Below, one piece after another: positions 53,089-61,480 of a stretch of DNA of 64,000 bases. This DNA is from Candidatus Methanohalarchaeum thermophilum. Lineage in GTDB: Archaea > Halobacteriota > Methanonatronarchaeia > Methanonatronarchaeales > Methanonatronarchaeaceae. The notes under the pieces were generated by a model, which was not told the origin of the DNA, made no database searches, and saw nothing but the letters and a program-made list of their open reading frames with translations. Position numbers and translations under genes: made by a program. Each line of letters starts with the position of its first letter. The first letter of the stretch is position 1. The stretch spans positions 358,091 to 422,090 of the forward strand of contig MSDW01000002.1 of the NCBI GenBank assembly GCA_001914405.1, read 5' to 3'.

Positions 53089-53500
53089 ATGAAGTGACCA
53101 CACAGCAAAGCTGTGAGGCTTCCCTGTAACCTCATTCCCATGGAGAAAAGTTTATTTCACATCAGGCCTTTCTCATAGACCCAGCCAACAAGGGAACTTA
53201 CGCTCCAAGGGAAGAATTGGATCAGGGCTAAAGGCAAAAGACCCAATATATTAGCACATAGTGGCTCCTCTTATTCCTCAATGGTTGCTCCACACCAACC
53301 ACCTACATCCTCTCTACTCCAAAACTGTTTCGAGCTTACCCTAGAGAGATCTCTTTAGCCAAATGGGACAATCTGAGGTGGCCACGTAATTTATTCAAGC
53401 CAGAACACCTAATAACCAAACCTAAATTGGTCCAAGAACTAATTAAGTGTTGGTAAGGGCATTCATCCCCACAACAGAGCCATGAGGATTTCTACCATAC
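53089..53500 (-). mobile_element. internally deleted IS605 element
   Basis: Right-end zone at 53089 (ATGAAGTGACCACACAGCAA with AGCTGTGAGGCTTCCCTG) and left-end zone about 53460-53500 (GCATTCATCCCCAC ... CATGAGGATTTCT). The interior has GCCAACAAGGGAACTTACGC, a TGGCTCCTCTTATTCCTC block and TTTCGAGCTTACCC, collinear with the 23431-23872 copy. The terminal hairpin arms have changed to CACAGC/GCTGTG while pairing is kept. Confidence 0.6.
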
Positions 53501-53526
53501 TCTACTATAAGTAAAAAAGATAATAG

Positions 53527-53887
53527 GTAAAGTGACCACACAGCAAAGCTGTGGAGCTTCCCTATAGACAATTCTACCTTTCCATCGGGCTTCTCTCATT
53601 CACCCCGGTCAGCAGAGAACTTACGCTTCGGACGAAACCATCCTGCATAGTTGGCAGGTTAGTTTTGGTCGCCCCTGCATATCTAGGGCTGTTATAGATC
53701 CTCTGTAGCTTCACACTACTCGACGCCACCTATCCCAGCCCTACGGTTTCTTGAAAGGTGGAACATGTAAAGCACCCCAAAAGAGTTACTTCTGGGAGCA
53801 ATAATAATAAATAGTAGTATTTATTTAAGTTTAACGAGATTCCCCTCCACAGCAAGCCATGGGGTTTTCCGTGGGGTTCTCTCTCTT
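53527..53887 (-). mobile_element. internally deleted IS605 element, GC-richer copy
   Basis: Right end GTAAAGTGACCACACAGCAA at 53527 and left end about 53838-53887 (GATTCCCCTCCACAGCAAGCC and TGGGGTTTTCCGTGGGG). Stem ATCGGG (53584-53589) / CCCGGT (about 53605-53610) takes the position of ACGGTG/CACCGT and ACCGAA/TTCGGT in other copies. Tandem with the preceding remnant and in the same orientation. Confidence 0.6.
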
Positions 53888-54005
53888 ATCCTATTATAAA
53901 ATTAGATTGTTTCCCCTATCTTTTATTTATTATTCTTTTTTTCTTAAAGGAGTGCTTTTATTTTTTTATTTTTTTATTTTTTTTTGGTGTGGGTGTTTGG
54001 TTTGT

Positions 54006-55088
54006 TTATTTTTGTATCATTCCTCTTCCGTCTAGTTGTATGTAGGTTTCGTCTGCGCAGGGTATGCAGTATTGGGTTTGTTCTTTTTTTATTATTCTTG
54101 TGGCCATGACTTTTTCGTCGCATTTGTCGCAGTATTTGTCTTCGTAGATTGGTGCTTTTTTGGGGATTTTGTCTATTTGTGGGTTTTTTTCTATTTTAAA
54201 TAGGTTTGTGGGTTGTTTTTTTGTGAAGTCGTATGCTATTTGTTTCCATTTTTTAGTTAATTTTTTGCTGTCTTTTTTGTCTCCGTTTTTTTCTACGATG
54301 ACTTTTTGGAATAGTTCCTGTGTTTCTGGGTATTCTTTTTCTAGAAAGTCGTTTTGTTTGAAGTATAGTCTAATGGATTCTTGGTTTTTTCTTTCTATTA
54401 ATGTAAAAGCTGTTTTTCCGTAGTCTCTATAGATCAAGGAGTTATTCCCGAATGTGCATCCAGTTGAATATTGTATTCCATCGCTAAAGCAGTTATTTGT
54501 TTCTATTATTGCTATTACATCTTCCATGCCTATTGAAGTTTGTTTTAGTTTTTTCATTGCATATGAACCGCCTATTACTCCTAGAGACAAGTTTGGGCAG
54601 TAGTGGCCGTGTAGTTCTCCTGCTTTTGCTAGGATGCTATCGTACTTTTCTTTTTCGACTAATGTGTTTATGTACTGTCTAGGGTTATCTAGGTTCTTTA
54701 ATCCTGTTGGTTCATCTAGCCAACTAGAATACGGTTTAATATCTAGTATAGGAGTTCCATTCATGGCATCTAAGCCATAGACCTTTAGCACATTTTCGTC
54801 TTTCTCCATTAGTTGGACGGTGGTAACTCCTATTTGGGATGGCCTATGTGGGCTTCTTGAGGCAAAAACACCCCTAACTTTTCCTTCTCGTCTTTTACCT
54901 TTTAATTCATAATCATTTGACTCGTGAAAATAGAAAACTACCTTAAGGAAATCCCCCTTATCTAATCCATCTAGCCCCTCTATGTAGTTTTCATCTACTA
55001 TTATTTGGCTCTCGGATTCTCTCATCTCTTTTATATCTTCTGGCTCATCAAATCTATTCTTGACCTTTCCAATAGCCTCTAAATCCAT
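54006..55088 (-). CDS. TrmO (TsaA) - FmdE domain fusion protein
   Basis: 360 residues. Residues 1-130 form a TsaA/TrmO-type beta-barrel, the SAM-dependent tRNA t6A37 N6-methyltransferase family: IGKVKNRFDEPEDIKEM, GVFASRSPHRPSQIGVTTV, LKVYGLDAMNGTPILDIKPY. Residues about 150-300 form an FmdE-like domain (GELHGHYCPNLSLGVIGGSYAM; NNCFSDGIQYSTGCTFGNNS), known from formylmethanofuran dehydrogenase operons. Residues 315-345 add a zinc ribbon (CDKCDEKVMATRI...YCIPC). Similar fusions occur in methanogens and suggest methyl transfer coupled to a metal or cofactor site; the substrate is unknown. GGAGGTTAC precedes the ATG. Confidence 0.85.
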   Translation of the reverse strand: MDLEAIGKVKNRFDEPEDIKEMRESESQIIVDENYIEGLDGLDKGDFLKVVFYFHESNDYELKGKRREGKVRGVFASRSPHRPSQIGVTTVQLMEKDENVLKVYGLDAMNGTPILDIKPYSSWLDEPTGLKNLDNPRQYINTLVEKEKYDSILAKAGELHGHYCPNLSLGVIGGSYAMKKLKQTSIGMEDVIAIIETNNCFSDGIQYSTGCTFGNNSLIYRDYGKTAFTLIERKNQESIRLYFKQNDFLEKEYPETQELFQKVIVEKNGDKKDSKKLTKKWKQIAYDFTKKQPTNLFKIEKNPQIDKIPKKAPIYEDKYCDKCDEKVMATRIIKKEQTQYCIPCADETYIQLDGRGMIQK

Positions 55089-55588
55089 TTAAAGTAACCT
55101 CCTCTAATATACAAAAGAAACATGCCCGTTATCATAACCCAATTAATTATCAATCAGCTAAAGCACTCTTTCATTGGATCCAGAGCATTTAAAGATTAAC
55201 TAGTTAGGATACTGCTCTATTTAGCCAAATATTTTTTTTATCGTTATAATACTACTTCATATCCGACTTGAATATAACTATATACTTTTAAGATAGATAT
55301 AATGTTATTTAAGTCGATTTAATTAAATTATTGCCCAGATATAAGTGGTTTATGGTTTTTAATTAACTTCCGGATACATTTTATTTTTGAGCATTAAGCA
55401 TAAAAATGTTATCATAATCGATCAAAATAACACGATTTATGAAGAAAAAAGGCCATCATAATAAAACTAATAATAATTTCACTACTAAACCTAGATATAT
55501 CTCTTGAACCAAAAAAAAACAACTTTTGTTAAGTTAAGAAAGTTTTGAAATAAAATTTGGATTTTTGTTCTATCATTTAGTTATGGAT
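55089..55588. other. 500-bp AT-rich intergenic region
   Basis: Very AT-rich with TATA-like motifs (for example TATAACTATATAC at about 55275). I see no ORF, hairpin family or RNA signature. Confidence 0.4.
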
Positions 55589-56602
55589 TTAGGTTGATTC
55601 TATTTTTCTTTCAACTGCATCTAGGTTCTTTAGGTAGACGCTACTTAGGAATCCTCCTACGCTTAGGTTCATGTAGTAGGTAGAAAACCTCCATAATAAT
55701 ACTACGATTCCAATTGAGGGGATTTCTGCTATAGTTGAGTATACTGCTGTAAATCCGATTTCGGCTACTCCACTGCTTCCTGGAGTAAGAGGGATCATCA
55801 TCACTCCTAGAACCAATGGATAACTGGACCAGGCTTCAAGAAAGAGGATTTCTCCTCCTACCCCTTCTATGATGACAAAAGGAATAGAAAACTCCAGCGT
55901 CCATAAGATAACTGTGAAACCAAAAGCCGTTATTAACTCTCCCTTCCCTCTCTTTAAATAAATCATAATGCCCTCTTGGAAGGAATCAACCTGGTGGTTA
56001 ATAGATTCCACTGAACCAGGCCTAAATCCGTCAAGAGGAGCTCCGATCCATCTAAAAAGCTTTTTAACATGTTCAGGACTATACAATATTACTAAAACTA
56101 TTGATATAATTAATGTAACTGCTAATCCTAATACAAGAAATAATAGCTCAATCCTAGGGATATGGAAAAGTTCTCTACTTATAAAAGCTAAACTTAATCC
56201 TCCCACGAAAACCAAGAATATTAGATCCAAGAACCGTTCTCCAAATACAATTGCACTAGATTTACCCATTGAACCATCCTCAGAATCCCTCAAAAAATAG
56301 ATCCTAGAAGCTTCACCCCCAATAAACGCTGGAGTCAAACAAGCAACAAAATTACTTGATAAAATAACCTCAAACACTCTCCTGAAACTCAAATCCAATC
56401 CAATCGTCCTAGACAGTATTTGAGTTCTTATAGCCCAAAAAAACCAACCAGAAACATGTAAAAGCACAGCTACAAACACATAACTCAACTTAACCTGATA
56501 TAAAGCCCTCCACAGCCCCTGCTTAGTAGAGGAATATATCAAAGCCCCAATAGTCAAAAAACTTATCGAAAGCGAAAACAACAAATACTTCGTGCTCTTC
56601 CT
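55589..56602 (-). CDS. flippase-like membrane protein (LPG_synthase_TM / UPF0104)
   Basis: About 337 residues, around eight helices, the AglD/LPG synthase transmembrane family often linked to lipid-carrier flipping or polyprenyl-glycan work. Seen: VSGWFFWAIRTQILSRTIG, SSNFVACLTPAFIGGEASR (the conserved P-x-x-x-GGE-x-x-R motif, about 88-100), SSAIVFGERFLDL and the C-terminal MMIPLTPGSSGVAEIGFTAV. The start ATG 56602 (MRKSTKYLLF) is preferred to the upstream MVFCKYF start at 56635. Alone between an intergenic region and an IS remnant. Confidence 0.83.
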   Translation of the reverse strand, partial: RKSTKYLLFSLSISFLTIGALIYSSTKQGLWRALYQVKLSYVFVAVLLHVSGWFFWAIRTQILSRTIGLDLSFRRVFEVILSSNFVACLTPAFIGGEASRIYFLRDSEDGSMGKSSAIVFGERFLDLIFLVFVGGLSLAFISRELFHIPRIELLFLVLGLAVTLIISIVLVILYSPEHVKKLFRWIGAPLDGFRPGSVESINHQVDSFQEGIMIYLKRGKGELITAFGFTVILWTLEFSIPFVIIEGVGGEILFLEAWSSYPLVLGVMMIPLTPGSSGVAEIGFTAVYSTIAEIPSIGIVVLLWRFSTYYMNLSVGGFLSSVYLKNLDAVERKIEST

Positions 56603-56755
56603 CATAATCCAACAAAAATATTTACAAAAAACCACCCCCTAAATCTTTGGGTCAAAACCAAAAACAAAAAACAAACCAAAAAAAACCAAACCAAAAAACA
56701 CAAACACCAAACCAAAAATAAACATCTCCCAAAGAACCAAGCCAAAAAAAACCCT

Positions 56756-57226
56756 GTGAAGTGACCCACTACCAATCAGAGATTGGAAGGGACTTCCCTG
56801 CAACCTTATCCCAAAAGAGGGAGTTTGTTTTACCACCGAACTTATCCCATGCATTCGATCAACAAGGGAACTATTGCTTTGAGGGAAGAATTGGATTAGG
56901 CAACTACGCCATATATTAATTTAACTCTCGTGGTTCCTCTTATTCACTCTAATAGCTTAGCTTCACGCTACCCGCTACACCATTCTCAGAGCTGAAAAAC
57001 TCTGAATTTGGGTTACCTTAGCTCGTTTCTTTTCCAAACCAGTCCAGCCTGTGATATACTCACATAGGCAAACAGGACTGCTGTTTGTTGTTGAGACAGT
57101 AAACTTCAACCAAACTGCCATTAATGGAATTTGGGCGTTCCAAACCTAGAAATGTATTGGATTCATCCCACTACCCAACCTAAATTCCAAGAGAATTGAG
57201 AAAAGGAGTCTTCACTGATAAAGAAA
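56756..57226 (-). mobile_element. internally deleted IS605 element
   Basis: Right end GTGAAGTGACCCACTACC at 56756, left end about 57160-57226 (GATTCATCCCACTACCC ... AGGAGTCTTCACTGAT). Interior closely parallels 23431-23872: CACCGAACTTATCCCATGCA and TCAACAAGGGAACTATTGC near 56834-56876, then CTACGCCATATATTAATT. Stem ACCGAA/TTCGAT has one C-A mismatch. A hairpin TCCC/GGGA lies at about 56808-56822. Confidence 0.75.
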
Positions 57227-57320
57227 TAAAATAAGATATACCTTTATCTATTCGGTTTTAGTTCTTTTATTTTGTTTCGTTTTATTTTATTTTTTTTTAT
57301 TTTGGTTTTTGTTTTTTTTT

Positions 57321-59306
57321 CTAGGGTTTGAGTAGTTTTGCGTTTGCTGCGACTATTACTGTGCTTATTGACATGAGTAGGGCTCCTATTGCTGGTGGTA
57401 GTATTATGTTGTAGCTTGCTAGTGCTCCTGCTGCTAGGGGTATTGCGATTGCGTTGTATCCTGTAGCCCAGAATAGGTTTTGTATTATTTTTTTGTAGGT
57501 TTTTTGTCCGAATAATATTAGTTTCTTTACGTCTAGGGGATTGCTGTTTACTAGTATTATGTCTGCTGTTTCTGCTGCGATATCTGTTCCTGATCCTATT
57601 GCTATTCCTATGTTTGCTTGTGCTAGAGCTGGTGCGTCGTTTATTCCGTCTCCAGTCATTGCTACAAATTCTCCTTTATCCTGTAGTTCTTTGATTTTTT
57701 CTTGTTTTTCGTGTGGAAGAACCTCTGCAAAGTATCCATCCATCTCTAGTTCTTGGCTAACCTGTTTTGCTACTTCTTCAGTATCTCCTGTAATCATCCA
57801 ACAGCTTATGTCTTTTTCTTTTAAATCGCTAATTGCTTTTTTTGATTCTTCTCTGATTATGTCTGATAGACTTATTCCTCCAATTAACTTATCTTCGAGA
57901 ACTAGGTAAACAACTGTACCTAGTTTAGTTGGTTCCAGTTTCTCTGGTTTCTTTATATTCTTTTTTCTTAGGTAATTGGGTCCAACTATCTCTATCTTTT
58001 TTCCATCCACTTTTCCTTTTATTCCTTCTCCTTTAATTGCTTGAAAATCGCTTACCTCTAGGTAATTTATTTCTTCTTTCTCTGCTTTTTTTATTATTCC
58101 GTCTGCTATAGGGTGCTCGGATTCTCTTTCTAGGGATGCTGCGTATCTGAGTAGTTTGCGGTCACTGAATTCTTTTGTAGTAAAGATTTCAGTTACTTCG
58201 AAAACTCCTTTTGTGAGTGTTCCAGTTTTATCAAACAGTATTGTGGTTATTTTTCTCGAGTTTTCGAATGCTGTTCTATCTCTTATTAATAAACCATTTT
58301 GAGCTGATAAAGTTGTAGATACGGCCGTTACTAATGGTATTGCTAGGCCAAGGGCGTGAGGACATGTTATAACCATGACGGTAGCCATTCGTTCTATTGC
58401 ATAGACCAAGTCTTTTCCAACTATTGTCCAGGATATAAGGGTTAATGCACCTGCAGTTAACGCTATTATAGTTAAGTAAAATGCTGCTTTATCTGCTAAT
58501 CTCTGGGTTCTCGATTTAGATGACTGTGCTTCCTCTACAAGGTTAATTACTTCTGAGAGATAAGATTGGTCGCCGGCAGCCGTTACTTCTACTTCGAGAG
58601 ATGTATCCCCATTTATTGAGCCTCCAAATACCTCGTCACCGCTTTTCTTTTTAATTGGCTTAGATTCTCCAGTCAACATTGATTCGTTTACATAACCTTC
58701 TCCATCCCTGATTTCTCCATCGGCCGGTATTTTTTCACCTGGCTTAACCAATACTCTGTCCCCTTCCGATAAACTGGATATTTTGACATCTACTAACTTA
58801 TCTCCTTTGATTAGGTGGGCCATGGAAGGCATTAATTTAGCTAACTTCTTTAAGGACTGGGATGCAGATAGTATTGATTTCATCTCAATCCAGTGACCTA
58901 GCAACATTACATCAATCAGGGTTGCTAGTTCCCAGTAAAACACCTTACCAGGTAATCCAAGAGTAACGGTTGCACTATAGAGATAGGCAACTGAGATTGC
59001 TACGGCTATCAGCGTCATCATCCCAGGAGATTTATCCCTTAGTTCCCTGTATATACCACTTAAAAATGGATATCCGCCGTATAAGTAAATAATAGATGCT
59101 AATACCAATAAAAGGATTCCTCTTCCATTGAAAGCCAGAGTAAAGTTGAACCAGCTTTGTATTGTTGGAGAAAGAAGTAGTATTGGAGCTGTTAATATTA
59201 AAGATATATAAAATCTTTTCTTAAAGTCTTTTAATTTCTCTTTATGTTCGTTATTGGCCATTTTAAGTGCCTTTGATCTTATTTTAAATATAATTGGATC
59301 TTCCAT
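57321..59306 (-). CDS. copB: CopB-type P1B-3 copper/silver-exporting ATPase
   Basis: 661 residues, about eight helices, exporting Cu (or Ag) from the cytoplasm. Actuator loop LTGESKPI; transmembrane metal site CPHALGLAIPL (CPH marks the P1B-3 group); phosphorylation site ILFDKTGTLTKG; nucleotide-binding SEHPIADGIIKK; hinge AMTGDGINDAPALAQANIGI. No N-terminal His-rich or CXXC metal-binding domain is present, only a short charged stretch. The start may be ATG 59306 or ATG 59261 (MANNEHKEKLKDFKK), which better matches family N-termini; neither has a clear ribosome site. No copper regulator adjoins. Confidence 0.93.
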   Translation of the reverse strand: MEDPIIFKIRSKALKMANNEHKEKLKDFKKRFYISLILTAPILLLSPTIQSWFNFTLAFNGRGILLLVLASIIYLYGGYPFLSGIYRELRDKSPGMMTLIAVAISVAYLYSATVTLGLPGKVFYWELATLIDVMLLGHWIEMKSILSASQSLKKLAKLMPSMAHLIKGDKLVDVKISSLSEGDRVLVKPGEKIPADGEIRDGEGYVNESMLTGESKPIKKKSGDEVFGGSINGDTSLEVEVTAAGDQSYLSEVINLVEEAQSSKSRTQRLADKAAFYLTIIALTAGALTLISWTIVGKDLVYAIERMATVMVITCPHALGLAIPLVTAVSTTLSAQNGLLIRDRTAFENSRKITTILFDKTGTLTKGVFEVTEIFTTKEFSDRKLLRYAASLERESEHPIADGIIKKAEKEEINYLEVSDFQAIKGEGIKGKVDGKKIEIVGPNYLRKKNIKKPEKLEPTKLGTVVYLVLEDKLIGGISLSDIIREESKKAISDLKEKDISCWMITGDTEEVAKQVSQELEMDGYFAEVLPHEKQEKIKELQDKGEFVAMTGDGINDAPALAQANIGIAIGSGTDIAAETADIILVNSNPLDVKKLILFGQKTYKKIIQNLFWATGYNAIAIPLAAGALASYNIILPPAIGALLMSISTVIVAANAKLLKP

Positions 59307-59496
59307 AAAAACTGTATGGGGAGGAGGGAGATTCTAGTCATCATAAATATGATTATTTTTCTTATTGTTGTTTTGAAATAATTTAGATTGGTGATTTTCG
59401 TCTTTTTTAGTGTATATAGATGTGTTGTGGTTTTTTGTGATTGATGGTTTTTTTGGTATGAGTTTCTTTATAACTTATGTGAATACAATGAGAAAG

Positions 59497-59505
59497 ATAT
59501 AAATA
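59497..59505 (+). promoter_or_regulatory. BRE/TATA promoter of the two-TM protein gene
   Basis: GAGAAAGATATAAATATG at 59490-59507. The predicted start site near 59526 leaves about ten bases before ATG 59537, so ATG 59525 is unlikely to be used. Confidence 0.5.
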
Positions 59506-59536
59506 TGTTAAAAAACAATAGTATATGGGTTTTATA

Positions 59537-59782
59537 ATGAACTATTATGACAAATTACTCGCAGGAATATTCACATCAATGGTAACAGGAGGAGCAATAG
59601 GCCTAACACCAACCATACCAACAAACCTAAGCATAGCAATAGGAACAATAACAGCAACCATACTAATGCTTCACGGACTATTCAAAAACGCACCAATAAC
59701 AGAAACAACAAACACACCAAACGCACAAACAAAAAACCCCCCAGTACTAGCAACAATTAAAAACAAAAACAAGGTAAACTAA
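59537..59782 (+). CDS. small two-helix membrane protein
   Basis: 81 residues from ATG 59537: a short start (NYYDKLLAG), helix 1 with IFTSMVTGGAIGLTP, helix 2 IAIGTITATILMLHGLFKN and an unstructured Asn/Thr/Pro-rich tail. Similar small two-helix proteins with a G-x-x-x-GG first helix are common and uncharacterised in haloarchaea (memory-based). It ends directly before the next gene (59783), so they form an operon. Confidence 0.68.
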   Translation: MNYYDKLLAGIFTSMVTGGAIGLTPTIPTNLSIAIGTITATILMLHGLFKNAPITETTNTPNAQTKNPPVLATIKNKNKVN

Positions 59783-60370
59783 ATGGAAATAAACGAAACA
59801 ATCACCGGAATAGAAATAAAAGGAACATGGCCAGAAATAGTAAAAGCCTCAGAAGAAATCACAAAAATACTAAAACAAACCACTAACCAACAAGAAATCC
59901 AAGACTGGGAGGAATGGAGACCAAGAAAAAACGAAAAACTAGAAAAAGAAGTACAAGAAAAAACAATAGAAAAAGACAAAATAAAAGACAGCGAACTAGA
60001 ACAAAACAACAAAAAAGTCAAAGACGAAACAAAAAAAGCATTAAAAGACGCCAACAAAGCAATAGAAAACGTAACAAAAGACCAAGAAAAAACAGTCAAC
60101 AAAACAATCTCATCAATAGACAAACTAACAAAATCAATCGACACAATACTAAGAAAAATATTCCGAACCCTACAAGAAAAAGTCTACAAAAAACTCACAT
60201 TCAAAACAAGCGACCAATACTTCGACAACAACCTAATATCAGCTTCAATAGGCGCAAAAAAATCAAAAATAAAAATAAATAAAGAAAACGACCACTACAA
60301 ACTATCAATAAACATAAAAGAAGAAGACATACTAAAAGACTTCAACAAAAAAATAAAAACCTCCTTTTAA
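59783..60370 (+). CDS. DUF5828-like archaeal protein
   Basis: 195 residues, soluble. N-terminal ITGIEIKGTWPEIVKASEEI and DWEEWRPRKNEKLEKEVQEK, a long Lys/Glu/Asp helical middle (about 60-130) likely to form a coiled coil, then EKVYKKLTFKTSDQYFDNNL with SASI. The W-P-E-I-V, D-W-E-E-W-R-P and YFDN-LISA positions match haloarchaeal DUF5828 proteins as I recall them. Function unknown. It begins one base after the stop of the two-helix membrane protein gene. Codons are almost uniformly A/C-rich. Confidence 0.7.
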   Translation: MEINETITGIEIKGTWPEIVKASEEITKILKQTTNQQEIQDWEEWRPRKNEKLEKEVQEKTIEKDKIKDSELEQNNKKVKDETKKALKDANKAIENVTKDQEKTVNKTISSIDKLTKSIDTILRKIFRTLQEKVYKKLTFKTSDQYFDNNLISASIGAKKSKIKINKENDHYKLSINIKEEDILKDFNKKIKTSF

Positions 60371-60576
60371 TCCCAAGCCCCTTATTTTCTATAACCAAAA
60401 ACAAATAAAAAACCAAAACCACCTAAAAAACTCAAACTAATTTAATTTTGATAAAAGAATCCACCATTCATTGCATATTCACTAATTCTACGGTCATTGT
60501 TTTTTGGATTATTTTTCTGAGTTTTTTTGAGGAAAGGGCTAACTTATTTATGGCCTGACCATGATATTTATTTTTG

Positions 60577-60951
60577 ATGATGAGTTTATTCTTTGATATG
60601 TTTTGGTTTGGTACTTCATTTGCTGCTGGACTTGGGTTATTAATTAATTTAATTTCTTTGATTCTACTTATCTGGGTGCTTTATGATACCTTAGTGGTTC
60701 AGGAGGGAATGGATGAGATCGAGAAATTGATCTGGATTATTGCATCCTTTATCCTACCTATCATTATTCCATTGGCTTATTATTTCATTGTAAAGGTCAA
60801 TGAAACCTATTTGATGGATGGTGGTTTAGGTGCTCTCAAGTCTGGGTCTAGTGATGTAGATGAACTGGAGAAACTACACGAATTAAAGGAAAAAGGTGTA
60901 TTGACCGAGAAAGAATTCGAAGAAAAAAAGAAAGAAATATTAAACAAATAA
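60577..60951 (+). CDS. PLDc_N plus SHOCT domain membrane protein
   Basis: About 124 residues: two helices (GTSFAAGLGLLINLISLILL and LIWIIASFILPIIIPLAYYF) joined by WVLYDTLVVQEGMDEIEK, the PLDc_N-type pattern, then a C-terminal SHOCT motif ELEKLHELKEKGVLTEKEFE followed by EKKKEILNK. SHOCT modules are short oligomerisation segments. Function unknown. The start is ATG 60577 or 60580; TATA-like CTTATTTA at 60543-60550 puts the transcript start near 60572, so it is nearly leaderless. Confidence 0.78.
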   Translation: MMSLFFDMFWFGTSFAAGLGLLINLISLILLIWVLYDTLVVQEGMDEIEKLIWIIASFILPIIIPLAYYFIVKVNETYLMDGGLGALKSGSSDVDELEKLHELKEKGVLTEKEFEEKKKEILNK

Positions 60952-61049
60952 AAAGTTTTATAAAGAGGTTTTTAGGATAAGATAACCAAAATCAATAGAT
61001 TAAGATACGCTTCTAGATATATAAGGGTGTTCTGGGATGGTTTTTAAAG

Positions 61050-61376
61050 ATGGTTTTGTTTGATGTTTTTGTGGATCCGTATCTTTATTATGGTTTTTTT
61101 AATTTTTTGGTTTCTTTTTTGATTGCTTTCCTAGTTGCCTTGGTGACGATGTTTTTAATCAAATTAACTGATGAGAGAACTGAAGTTAAGGGTTTTGCTT
61201 CTATTTTAATTGGTTCTCTCTACTTCTTGACGGAAAGAGTTTTTTGGTTCCTAGGTAACAGTGTATTTGATCAAGGATTCGCTTTTTTTGTAGTTAAGAT
61301 AATCGGCTTATCTGGCCTAATATTAATAGTAATAGGTGGAATTTACTTCTTCATCATCAAAAACAAAGGATCCTAA
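61050..61376 (+). CDS. three-helix membrane protein of unknown function
   Basis: 108 residues with three hydrophobic helices: NFLVSFLIAFLVALVTMFLI, GFASILIGSLYFLTERVFWF and KIIGLSGLILIVIGGIYFFI. Not recognised. The TATA-like GATATATAAGG at 61016-61026 lies about 27 bases before the ATG, so the mRNA is probably leaderless. The first half is T/G-rich and the last third A/C-rich. Monocistronic by promoter evidence, within a run of similar small genes. Confidence 0.62.
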   Translation: MVLFDVFVDPYLYYGFFNFLVSFLIAFLVALVTMFLIKLTDERTEVKGFASILIGSLYFLTERVFWFLGNSVFDQGFAFFVVKIIGLSGLILIVIGGIYFFIIKNKGS

Positions 61377-61451
61377 GCCACTACCAGCATGCTATATGTT
61401 GGCTTTATTGGCCTTGGTGAACCCCTTAAAATATTTTTTGTTGGATGTGGT

Positions 61452-61462
61452 CTATAAATATA
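61452..61462 (+). promoter_or_regulatory. TATA box for a leaderless channel gene
   Basis: CTATAAATATA centred 24-25 bases before ATG 61481, implying transcription begins at or next to the start codon. Confidence 0.55.
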
Positions 61463-61480
61463 TTTGTGGTTTTTTGAGAG

